Below, piece by piece: positions 16,522 to 24,905 of a stretch of DNA of 64,000 bases; the stretch's first letter is position 1; each line of letters starts with the position of its first letter. The position numbers and the translations under genes were made by a program. The stretch comes from Taishania sp965247975 (lineage in GTDB: Bacteria; Bacteroidota; Bacteroidia; Flavobacteriales_D; Crocinitomicaceae): NCBI GenBank assembly GCA_965247975.1, contig OZ252050.1, positions 558,001-622,000 of the forward strand. The letters run 5' to 3'. Under the pieces are notes generated by a model. The model was not told the origin of the DNA. It saw only the letters and a program-made list of their open reading frames with translations, and did not search any database.

Positions 16522-17397
16522 ATGGCAAACTTAAAAGAAATACGTAATAGAATTACATCGGTCGGTTCAACGATGCAGATTACTTCAGCAATGAAGATGG
16601 TTTCTGCAGCAAAATTGAAGCGAGCACAAGATGCAATTACTCAAATGCGACCTTATTCTGAAAAGTTGCAAGAAATTTTGGGTAATTTGAGCGCAACGTT
16701 GGATTTGTCCGAAAATGCGTTTTCAGATAACCGAACAGCAAAAAATGTGTTGATTGTTGCTGTAACTTCGAATCGTGGTTTGTGCGGCGGATTCAATAAC
16801 AACATTATCAAAAGAGTCAATCAATTGGTCAATGTTGATTTGAAAGATCAAAATCCGAAAGTACTTTGCTTAGGCAAGAAAATAAGAGATGCATATAAGC
16901 GTTCAGATGCTTATTACATCAATGATGTTATTGCGCCAGTGGAAGATATTTTCAACGATTTGAACTTTAATAATGCTACTATCATTGCGAACGATATTAT
17001 GAATCGCTTTAAATCAAAGGAATTTGATAAAGTTGTTGTGGTTTATAATAAATTCATCAATGCAGCAAGTCAGGAGGTGATGACAGAAGATTTCCTTCCA
17101 ATTGTTCCTACAGTTCAAGAAGATAATAAATCAACAGGTGATTACATTTTTGAACCTTCGAAACAAGAAATTGTGGAAGATTTGATTCCAAAATCATTAA
17201 AAATTCAATTGTACAAAGGCTTACTTGATTCAAATGCTTCTGAACATGGAGCACGAATGACTGCTATGCACAAAGCGACTGATAACGCGAAAGAATTACA
17301 AAAGGCTTTAAAATTATCATACAATAAAGCGCGTCAAGCGGCAATTACAAACGAAATTTTGGAAATTGTTGGTGGAGCTGAAGCGTTGAATAATTAA
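16522..17397 (+). CDS. atpG: F0F1 ATP synthase subunit gamma
   Basis: A 291-residue central-stalk rotor. N-terminal 'LKEIRNRITSVGSTMQITSAMKMVSAAKLKRA' type helix and C-terminal 'NASEHGARMTAMHKATDNA' plus 'YNKARQAAITNEILEIVGGAEAL' are the family signatures. 'VTSNRGLCGGFNNN' marks the central fold. Last ATP synthase gene here; a terminator follows within 25 bases. atpD and atpC, which follow atpG in many phyla, are absent, as in other Bacteroidota where they form a separate atpDC unit. Confidence 0.97.
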   Translation: MANLKEIRNRITSVGSTMQITSAMKMVSAAKLKRAQDAITQMRPYSEKLQEILGNLSATLDLSENAFSDNRTAKNVLIVAVTSNRGLCGGFNNNIIKRVNQLVNVDLKDQNPKVLCLGKKIRDAYKRSDAYYINDVIAPVEDIFNDLNFNNATIIANDIMNRFKSKEFDKVVVVYNKFINAASQEVMTEDFLPIVPTVQEDNKSTGDYIFEPSKQEIVEDLIPKSLKIQLYKGLLDSNASEHGARMTAMHKATDNAKELQKALKLSYNKARQAAITNEILEIVGGAEALNN

Positions 17398-17419
17398 AAA
17401 ACTTTTAACTTATAAATTG

Positions 17420-17455
17420 AATTCCCTTGCTTTTTTAGTTAGGGAATTTTTTTAT
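17420..17455 (+). terminator. Rho-independent terminator after atpG
   Basis: AATTCCCT at 17420-17427 pairs with AGGGAATT at 17441-17448, followed by a T-run (17447-17453). It ends the atp operon just before the unknown gene at 17465. Confidence 0.85.
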
Positions 17456-17464
17456 TTTTATAAA

Positions 17465-18166
17465 ATGAAATTAGTCAAAGCCTTACCGTTTTTAGTACTC
17501 TTTACTTCTGCTTTTGGACAAAATGAAACGCGTTTCAACGAGCGAGAAATTGTCAAACAACAACGAATTCGTTCTGAAAATTGTGCACGAAGTCTAAAAA
17601 CTGCCGTTGTGTTATTTCGTTTGGATTTGAAGCAAAATCAAATTGATTATTACCGAAAAAATAACAATACAAAGGCAGCAGATCGACTCGAACAAAAGAC
17701 AACAAAAGACAACCTTGCTATCATTCAAGCAGTTCGCGCAAAGTTTGATTTATGTCCAGTTTATTTTCTTGATGGCAAATCTTCAACTGCTGTGCTTGAT
17801 GGAAAATGGGAAAGTGTAGTGTTTTTGTCAGATTCTTTGACCAAAGTTTCAGCGAGTGAATTTCAGAAAAAAGACAACTTTTTTGTTGCCGAATATTCAT
17901 ATACAAGAGGACAATTTGTTTCTTCTAACCGAAATAATGAACAAGGTAAATTTGAATCTGACCCTCCGTCTAATGAACTCAAATATTACGAGAATGTAAC
18001 AACAAGGGTTAGCGGATTTATTATTATGGATAGTAAATTTGTACCATTAACACAACCATTTCCTTATTATATAAAGCTTATGTCACTCAAGAAACGCCCA
18101 CAAGTAAAGTCAAAAATCGATAAATGGAACAAAAATCTTAAGTTTTTTGTAGCTAAATTCTCCTGA
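17465..18166 (+). CDS. Secreted hypothetical protein
   Basis: A 233-residue protein when started at the ATG at 17465, which opens a clean signal peptide (MKLVKALPFLVLFTSAFGQ). The frame is open to 17417, but that stretch overlaps the terminator hairpin and so is unlikely to be translated. The mature part is Lys/Asn-rich with no recognisable motif. It has an arginine-rich first helix ('REIVKQQRIRSENCARSLKTAV') and a later 'LDGKWESVVFLSDSL' segment. Function unknown. Confidence 0.7.
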   Translation: MKLVKALPFLVLFTSAFGQNETRFNEREIVKQQRIRSENCARSLKTAVVLFRLDLKQNQIDYYRKNNNTKAADRLEQKTTKDNLAIIQAVRAKFDLCPVYFLDGKSSTAVLDGKWESVVFLSDSLTKVSASEFQKKDNFFVAEYSYTRGQFVSSNRNNEQGKFESDPPSNELKYYENVTTRVSGFIIMDSKFVPLTQPFPYYIKLMSLKKRPQVKSKIDKWNKNLKFFVAKFS

Positions 18167-18354
18167 TTTTACAACAAGTATGATGTGAACATTGCATGTT
18201 AATTGTAGTTATCAACATTTGATGTGCGTGATTGTTGGAATTGTTGAAAAGTTGTGGGCTTTTTTGTCTTTTAGTCCAATTAAGTAAACAACGTTTGGTC
18301 TTTTCATACGTCTTTAACTTAAGCAAAATTGCGTTTCAACATATTATTTTGACT

Positions 18355-20172
18355 ATGAAAAACTTCTTACTTGTAATCATATCAGCAGTTAGTTTTGGTT
18401 ATGTAAATGCTCAAGCAACACAAATAAATTTTGTTGCTGCCAATAATAACCAAACGTTTAATACTTGTGATGGATTTATTATTGACTCTGGTGGTCAGGG
18501 TGGTCCTGGTTATAGTAATAACGAAAATATCACAATTACAATTTGTCCTGATACCCCGGGAGACATTATCAGTTTAGATTTTGGACTTTTTAATTTGAAT
18601 ACGCAAGACGATATTCCGGGAAATCCGGTTACCAATGATAATTTATCAGTGTATGACGGAACCTCTACCGCTGCAAATACGTTGGGAACATATACAGGAA
18701 CTTCTTTACAGGGATCCATTTTTGTGGCAACGGCATTTAATCCAACAGGTTGTTTAACCATTCAATTTATTTCAAATTCACAATATACTGGTGCTTTTGC
18801 TGCCTCTGCGAGTTGCTCTACACCTTGCGCACCACCACAAGCAGCAGCCATGATTTTAGGTGGAATTACCTCTGATTCAATTCAGGTTTGCGTCGGCGAA
18901 GAAGTGTTTTTTCAAGATGCAGGTTCCTTTGCTCAACCAGGATTTTCTTTGGCAGATTATGAGTGGGATTTTTTGGATGGGACAACGGGTAACGGAACAA
19001 GTGTGAGTCATATTTATGATACTCCAGGTTATTATCGAGTTCAACTTTTTGTGACAGATGACAACCCCGACAATCTGTGCCAAAACACAAATTTGGTTGA
19101 TTTAGAAGTATTTGTTGGAACAATTCCTACGTTTGAAGGATTTCCCTCGGATACAACCCTTTGTCTCGGTGAATCGGCCACCTTTGTTTCAGATCCTAAT
19201 TCATGGGAAGTACTCTGGGATGGCTTCCCCAATTCGCAAGTCATAGAAGATGGATGTATCCCTGATAACTTGATTGGACAATCACAAGATATCACACTAT
19301 TGCAAACAGGATTTGCTGCAGGTACAACCATTGCTGATGTAAATGACATTGAAAGTCTCTGTTTTGAAATGGAACATTCATTCGTGGGTGACTTAGTAAT
19401 TTCCCTTAGTTGTCCAAACGGTCAACAAGTCGTTCTCCATCAGCAAGGTGGAGGAGGTGTAAATCTCGGAGTTGCCGTTCAAGCAGATAATGTGGATTGT
19501 AGTGATCCAACAACGATTGGTACACCTTATCAATATTGTTTTACAAATACAGCAACCCAAACTTGGGTGCAAGCCATCGCCGGAGGTGCTGCTGTAGGAA
19601 ATATTTTACCTGCAGGTGATTATGCACCTGTGCAACCGCTTTCGAATTTGGTTGGATGTCCAACAAATGGGGTTTGGACTTTTTCCGTAATTGATAACTG
19701 GGGTGCAGATGATGGTACCATTTTCTCATTTGCATTAACACTTGATCCTTCCTATTACCCTCAAGTTGTTACTTTTCAACCTCAAATCGGTTTGAATGCC
19801 GATAGTTCTTTTTGGTCTTCATCAGTGGCTGGATTTATTTCTAATCTCTCTCTTGATGGAAATACAGTGACTGTTAATCCAACCGCTGCTGGTGTTTACC
19901 CGCTTTCTTGTTATGTAACTGACAATTTCGGATGTGATTATGATTCTACATTTTTCATAACCGTAGAAGATAACGCCATAGTGTTTGCAGGTAATGACAC
20001 TACAATTTGTGTCGGAAATGACATTGATCTTGCTCCTGTGATTGGAAATGCTTCGGGTAATTGTAATTATAACATGGAGCTAGGTGACACTTTTGGGGAT
20101 GGATGGAATGGAAACACCATTACGATCACTGCCAGGCGGAATTTCAAGTACTTATGGAATGCCAATGGGTAA
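18355..20172 (+). CDS. Large T9SS surface protein, N-terminal part (frameshifted)
   Basis: Start placed at the ATG at 18355, which opens a signal peptide (MKNFLLVIISAVSFGYVNAQ); the frame is open to 18232 but without such support. Domains in order: a CUB-like domain (about 25-150), a PKD domain with 'YEWDFLDGTTGNG' and 'HIYDTPGYYRVQLFV', a proprotein-convertase-P-like domain with 'CFEMEHSFVGDLVISLSCPNG', a further Ig-like stretch, then 'CNYNMELGDTFGDGWNGNTITIT', a motif of secreted Bacteroidota proteins. The frame then runs into a stop, and the same domain carries on in the next frame from about 20133. Dropping one C of the CC at 20132-20133 restores one long reading frame of ~1,230 codons. 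Either an assembly error or a genuinely broken gene. Confidence 0.75.
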   Translation: MKNFLLVIISAVSFGYVNAQATQINFVAANNNQTFNTCDGFIIDSGGQGGPGYSNNENITITICPDTPGDIISLDFGLFNLNTQDDIPGNPVTNDNLSVYDGTSTAANTLGTYTGTSLQGSIFVATAFNPTGCLTIQFISNSQYTGAFAASASCSTPCAPPQAAAMILGGITSDSIQVCVGEEVFFQDAGSFAQPGFSLADYEWDFLDGTTGNGTSVSHIYDTPGYYRVQLFVTDDNPDNLCQNTNLVDLEVFVGTIPTFEGFPSDTTLCLGESATFVSDPNSWEVLWDGFPNSQVIEDGCIPDNLIGQSQDITLLQTGFAAGTTIADVNDIESLCFEMEHSFVGDLVISLSCPNGQQVVLHQQGGGGVNLGVAVQADNVDCSDPTTIGTPYQYCFTNTATQTWVQAIAGGAAVGNILPAGDYAPVQPLSNLVGCPTNGVWTFSVIDNWGADDGTIFSFALTLDPSYYPQVVTFQPQIGLNADSSFWSSSVAGFISNLSLDGNTVTVNPTAAGVYPLSCYVTDNFGCDYDSTFFITVEDNAIVFAGNDTTICVGNDIDLAPVIGNASGNCNYNMELGDTFGDGWNGNTITITARRNFKYLWNANG

Positions 20173-22042
20173 TGCAGCCACCTTTCCAGTTTCGGCACCA
20201 AACGGCTCAACAATCACAGTAACTTTTAACGCGAATGGCGCTTGGATTAATGAGTGCTTTTTTGATTTATTGGATGACGCAGGAAATAGTGTACTTTCAG
20301 GCGGACCAAATTTGAATAGTCCTTTGACATTAAATACTACTGCAAATTGTGCTCCGTTGTATGAATATGATTGGCAATTAAACACGAATTTATCGAATGG
20401 ATCGATCGAAAATCCTATTTGGACTCCAGGACTTGGAACGGAAACCCTGACATTGACTGTTTATCCCATTGGACATCCTTTATGTACATCAACAGATCAA
20501 ATTACAGCAACCGTAATTGCTCCCCCTTATGCAGGAGAAGATGGACAAGTAGAATATTGTTCCTTAGCCGCTCCAGAAGATTTATTTATGTATATACAAA
20601 ACAATCCTTTAACAGGTGGAGTTTGGACAAATGCAGCTGGTGTGGTACAAACAATGCCATTTGATCCGGGAAGTGTGCCTGCTGGAATTCATGTGTTCAC
20701 CTACACTGTAGGTGCAGCAAGTTGCATGGATCAAGCGATCGTGACTGTATCAGTGGTCGAAACGGAAATTACGAATTCAGTGATAACAGACGTTTCGTGC
20801 AATAGCGGAAGTGATGGACAAATAGAAATTGACGGAATTAACATTGATGGCTATTCATTAGATCAGGCACCAATAGTTAATACTGTTGCGCCTTTCACTG
20901 TGACTAATTTATCAGCTGGTTCATATTCCATCGAGGTGTTTTCAAATGATGGATGTTCTCAAGTGCTTCAATTTGATGTACTCGAACCAGATCCACTACA
21001 AATAACTTTCATTTCAGCGGATACGATGATTTGTAATGGCGGTCAAGCTACCTTAGTTGCAGATGGAATTGGTGGAAGTTCAAATTATATTTATACATGG
21101 TCTCTCAATGGAACCAACGTCGGAGTTGGTCAAACAGTGACATTGAGCCCACCTTCTGGAGTAAATAATTACTGCGTTGAATTATCCGAAGTGTGTGGTT
21201 CACCTGTAGATAATGAATGCATGATTGTTACTACAGAGACTCCAATTATTCCAGCTTTACTTCCAGATACAACTGCGGGTTGTGAGCCTCACCAAGTAGA
21301 TTTCACGAACATTTCAAATGGTAATATTTTATCAACATATATAAATTTTGGAGATAGTCAAGATACACTTATCAATGGGAATTTGCCTTTTGATCATGTA
21401 TTTGTTGCACCAAATTTATATGACATTGAAGTGACAATTGTGTCAAATTTAGGATGCATTTACAATGAGATTTTTAACGATTTTATTGAAGTGTATCCAA
21501 ATCCTGTAGCTGCGTTCGGCATAAATCCAAATCCGGCTAGCGTTTTAGATCCAGTTGTAACTTTGAATGATTTGTCAGCTGGTGATATTGTTGATTGGCA
21601 ATGGAATGTAGAAGGAGGTTCTCCAATGCAATCCACCGAAGAGAATCCAACTATTTCTTTTCCACTTGGTGTTGAAGATGTTTACCTGGCAACGTTATAC
21701 GTAACTACCAATGGCGGATGTGTTGATTCAACAACAAGGGAAATTCAGGTGGTTAGTGAAGTAATTATTTATGCTCCAAATACCTTTACTCCAGACGGAG
21801 ATGAATTTAACCAATATTGGAAGGCAGAAATAACTGGAATCGATATGGCTAGTTATCATTGTGTGATTTTCAATCGATGGGGTGAAATGATCTGGGAAAG
21901 CAGTGATTTATCTGTTGGATGGGATGGAACTTATAATGGTAGAGTAGCTCAAAATGGATCATATTCTTGGATTATTAATTGCAAAGATGCCCGCACGGAT
22001 GAAAAACATCAATTCACGGGTCATCTATCTATTTTGAGATAG
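20084..22042 (+). CDS. Large T9SS type B surface protein, C-terminal part (frameshifted)
   Basis: This frame carries the continuation of the gene that begins at 18355. Real homology starts near 20133 ('GGISSTYGMPMGNAATF'); the ATG at 20084 is incidental and its first ~16 residues overlap the coding end of the other frame. It has several Ig/PKD-like repeats (for example 'FTNISNGNILSTYINFGDSQDTLINGN' region) and ends in a T9SS type B, gliding-motility-associated C-terminal domain: 'IYAPNTFTPDGDEFNQYW', 'VIFNRWGEMIWES' and 'WDGTYNGRVAQNGSYSW'. Such proteins are exported by T9SS and kept on the cell surface. Without the upstream part it has no signal peptide. Confidence 0.75.
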   Translation: MTLLGMDGMETPLRSLPGGISSTYGMPMGNAATFPVSAPNGSTITVTFNANGAWINECFFDLLDDAGNSVLSGGPNLNSPLTLNTTANCAPLYEYDWQLNTNLSNGSIENPIWTPGLGTETLTLTVYPIGHPLCTSTDQITATVIAPPYAGEDGQVEYCSLAAPEDLFMYIQNNPLTGGVWTNAAGVVQTMPFDPGSVPAGIHVFTYTVGAASCMDQAIVTVSVVETEITNSVITDVSCNSGSDGQIEIDGINIDGYSLDQAPIVNTVAPFTVTNLSAGSYSIEVFSNDGCSQVLQFDVLEPDPLQITFISADTMICNGGQATLVADGIGGSSNYIYTWSLNGTNVGVGQTVTLSPPSGVNNYCVELSEVCGSPVDNECMIVTTETPIIPALLPDTTAGCEPHQVDFTNISNGNILSTYINFGDSQDTLINGNLPFDHVFVAPNLYDIEVTIVSNLGCIYNEIFNDFIEVYPNPVAAFGINPNPASVLDPVVTLNDLSAGDIVDWQWNVEGGSPMQSTEENPTISFPLGVEDVYLATLYVTTNGGCVDSTTREIQVVSEVIIYAPNTFTPDGDEFNQYWKAEITGIDMASYHCVIFNRWGEMIWESSDLSVGWDGTYNGRVAQNGSYSWIINCKDARTDEKHQFTGHLSILR

Positions 22043-22098
22043 TTTACAAATTCTTAAGAAAAAACAGATTTCTTGATACTCAAAGTCAATAGCTTCGC

Positions 22099-22106
22099 TA
22101 TTTTTG
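22099..22106 (+). promoter_or_regulatory. Candidate -7 promoter box of the SGNH/MBOAT operon
   Basis: TATTTTTG fits TAnnTTTG and sits 17 bases before the TTG start codon of the first SGNH gene. It supports transcription starting immediately upstream and hence the choice of that unusual start. Confidence 0.45.
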
Positions 22107-22122
22107 TCGGAATTATTGAAAA

Positions 22123-23547
22123 TTGAAGAATCTGAAAATTCATACGGTACTTTTATCATTGGTAAGTCTACTAGCTTTGCTGGTTTCCTTCAGCTTTTTT
22201 GTGCCTGAAGGTGGCATAAAAGTGGCTGGAATTTCGATTAATTATCCAACTTTAAACGATTTGCTAAATCCTAAGAAACAGGAAAAAGCAAACATTGATT
22301 CAATTGTTAACGCGGTTGATACAGTAATTGTCGTGGATGATTCAAAAGATGTTGTTAAAATCGACACCAAAATTGATAACGCAACAATCTTGCACTTGAA
22401 TGAATCAGCCAAAGCGGACTTGCATCGATTCTTTGAGAAATTGGGGAGCGCTAGAATGAACGGCGAAAAAGTACATATTCTGCATTACGGCGATTCTCAA
22501 ATTGAAGGCGACCGAATGACCAATTTTATTCGTGAAAGATTACAAAGTCAGTTTGGCGGATATGGATCTGGATTGGTTCCTGCTATCAATATTTACCCAA
22601 CAAACACATTTGTACAATCATCATCATCCAATTTTTACCGTTACACCTGTTTTGGTGGAGATAAACTTCCTAGCAGAAAATATGGAGCAATGGCATCGGC
22701 AGCGAAGTTTGGATTCGTTACAGACTCTTTAGGCAATCGCTATAGTTCTCGAGCTTGGATTGATATTCAAGCCAATGGAAATGCATATACCCGTGCAAAA
22801 CAATATCACGTAGTAAAAATGTTCTACAACAGTTGCAACAGAAATTGTGTTGTTAATGTGTATGAAAATGGCGCTTTGTATAAGTCTGATAGTTTGATTA
22901 CAGATGGCGGTCAACATACATTGGAAGTAGATTTTGGTAGAACTCCAGGACGTGTTCGCTTTGAATTTTTGAGTGGAGAAAGTCCTGTCATATGCGGGTT
23001 TTCCATGGAAGGAGATGTAGGTGTGCAAATGAGTAATATCGGAATGCGTGGCACTGATGGTGGTATTTTTGGTTCCATGGATCTTAATTCAGCGAGCCGA
23101 ATGATGGCAGATTTAGAAACTGAATTAGTCATCATGCAGTTTGGGGGGAACGCTATGCCTATGCTTCGCGACAGTGCGAAAGTGAGAAGTTTTGCTAATT
23201 TTTTCTCAAATCAAATCCAAACGGTTCAAAAGATGAGACCAAACGCTGCCATCATCGTTATTGGTCCAAGTGATATGTCACGCTTGAAAAATGGAATTCG
23301 TGAAACGTATCCAATGCTTCCTTACACCGTGCAACAGATGAAGAAAAAATCGCTTGAGAATGGGGTGGCTTATTGGGATTTGTTTGGTGCCATGGGCGGA
23401 AAAAATTCGATGCCTACTTGGGTGGACAAAGGCTTGGCTGGTAATGACTACATTCATTTTAGTACCAAAGGTGCTACCGTTGCTGCCCAACTTTTTTACG
23501 ATGCATTTTTGGCCGAATATGCGAAATGGAGTGCGAGTGCACAGTAA
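22123..23547 (+). CDS. SGNH/GDSL-hydrolase-like exported protein
   Basis: A 474-residue protein starting at TTG; no in-frame ATG occurs before residue ~112, inside the conserved region, and the TTG opens a membrane anchor or signal (about 7-26). The SGNH block-I motif is in 'VHILHYGDSQIEGDRMTNF' (nucleophile Ser after GD). Late His/Asp candidates lie in 'GNDYIHFSTKGATVAAQLF'. SGNH proteins of this kind transfer or remove acetyl groups on polysaccharides. It is followed by a second SGNH-like gene (10 bases) and an MBOAT acyltransferase, forming one operon for O-acylation of an exported glycan (inference from gene context). Confidence 0.82.
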   Translation: MKNLKIHTVLLSLVSLLALLVSFSFFVPEGGIKVAGISINYPTLNDLLNPKKQEKANIDSIVNAVDTVIVVDDSKDVVKIDTKIDNATILHLNESAKADLHRFFEKLGSARMNGEKVHILHYGDSQIEGDRMTNFIRERLQSQFGGYGSGLVPAINIYPTNTFVQSSSSNFYRYTCFGGDKLPSRKYGAMASAAKFGFVTDSLGNRYSSRAWIDIQANGNAYTRAKQYHVVKMFYNSCNRNCVVNVYENGALYKSDSLITDGGQHTLEVDFGRTPGRVRFEFLSGESPVICGFSMEGDVGVQMSNIGMRGTDGGIFGSMDLNSASRMMADLETELVIMQFGGNAMPMLRDSAKVRSFANFFSNQIQTVQKMRPNAAIIVIGPSDMSRLKNGIRETYPMLPYTVQQMKKKSLENGVAYWDLFGAMGGKNSMPTWVDKGLAGNDYIHFSTKGATVAAQLFYDAFLAEYAKWSASAQ

Positions 23548-23557
23548 TTTAACCTGA

Positions 23558-24895
23558 TTGAAAAGAACTTTGAAGCGAATAGGAATTTGTTGTTTGATTG
23601 TGCTAATGTCATTTGTGAAAACAAGTCAGGCTCAGCTTTCCAACAAGGGATTTTTAAATGGTCCTGGTGATATTTCTTCTTATCAATATCCAGATTTGGT
23701 GCGCGTAGATACAAGTTATTGTAGTCTTTATCCCTACGTGAATTATGAAAAGAATAAATTTGAGTTTTTCACAGAAACGAGTCCAAATTTTGAGTACTTA
23801 TTCCTCCAAATGGATTCCATGCAGCGATTGAAAGATCGTAAGCTCAATTTTTACCACATTGGAGGTTCTCACATTCAAGCAGATATTTACACCAACGAAG
23901 TCAGGATGTTCTTGCAAACCCAAAACAAGAAATTGCATGGCGATCGAGGACTTGTGTTTCCATTTAAATTGGCAGGGACTAACAATCCACGGAATTATGT
24001 TTTTTCTTCTCAAAATGCTTGGAAAGGATATCGAAGTGTGACCAGCAAAGGTTCTGATATTGATATGGGATTATCAGGCATGAAAATGACGTGCAGTGAT
24101 TCGGTCATTATAATCACCTTCGAACATAATAAAACGATCACTAAACCGGGCATTTCTAAATTGCGAATTCTACATAATCGAGGCGAATTCCCTTATGAAT
24201 TGAATTTTGGTGGAGATGAAATTTTAGTTTTAACGACTGATCATAATGCTAAATTAGGATACACAGACATAGAATTTACAGATCAATTGGACTCATTAGA
24301 CATTCAATTTGCACGGACCAACAATCAACCATTCACCTTAGAAATTCTAGGTTTTCAATTGATGAACGACGATCCTGGGATAACATATAATTCCATCGGT
24401 GTAAATGGCGCTGGACTTTATACGTATTTGGCATGTCTGCGATTTGAAGAACAATTAAAAGCTTATCCGCCTGACTTTATGGCCTTTTCATTGGGGACGA
24501 ATGATGGAAATGTGCCTTACGATGATTTTGATCCTCAAGTTTATAAGCGAAATTTGGAAAAGATGATGAAAATTGCCTTGCGTGCAAATCCAAAAGCGGC
24601 CTTGCTTTTAACGGTTCCAAACGATTCGTATTTTCAAAAACAATATTTGAACCGCAACATTGCCCGAGAGCGCGAAGTAATCATCGAATTAGCTAAGGAA
24701 TATAAAATGGCCGTTTGGGATTTTTATGGAATTATGGGAGAACTTGGTTCATCAAAAACATGGAAAGAAAATGAAATGATGCAATCAGATTTTGTGCATT
24801 TCACAGCGGATGGCTACAAGCTAAAAGGAGAACTTCTTATTGATAGCTTCTTGAAATACATGCAAATGATGCAAGCAAAATATGGTAAATTGTGA
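23558..24895 (+). CDS. Second SGNH-hydrolase-like exported protein
   Basis: A 445-residue protein that also starts at TTG (23558), with a basic N-terminus and a signal peptide ending near 'SQAQ'. The block-I region reads 'FYHIGGSHIQADIYTNEV', where GGS replaces the usual GDS; block III is 'FSLGTNDGNVPYDDF'; the C-terminal His is in 'DFVHFTADGYKLKGE'. It is a divergent paralogue of the preceding gene, so the pair may split catalytic and binding roles. Ends 10 bases before the MBOAT gene. Confidence 0.8.
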   Translation: MKRTLKRIGICCLIVLMSFVKTSQAQLSNKGFLNGPGDISSYQYPDLVRVDTSYCSLYPYVNYEKNKFEFFTETSPNFEYLFLQMDSMQRLKDRKLNFYHIGGSHIQADIYTNEVRMFLQTQNKKLHGDRGLVFPFKLAGTNNPRNYVFSSQNAWKGYRSVTSKGSDIDMGLSGMKMTCSDSVIIITFEHNKTITKPGISKLRILHNRGEFPYELNFGGDEILVLTTDHNAKLGYTDIEFTDQLDSLDIQFARTNNQPFTLEILGFQLMNDDPGITYNSIGVNGAGLYTYLACLRFEEQLKAYPPDFMAFSLGTNDGNVPYDDFDPQVYKRNLEKMMKIALRANPKAALLLTVPNDSYFQKQYLNRNIAREREVIIELAKEYKMAVWDFYGIMGELGSSKTWKENEMMQSDFVHFTADGYKLKGELLIDSFLKYMQMMQAKYGKL

Positions 24896-24905
24896 AAAGT
24901 GAGTA

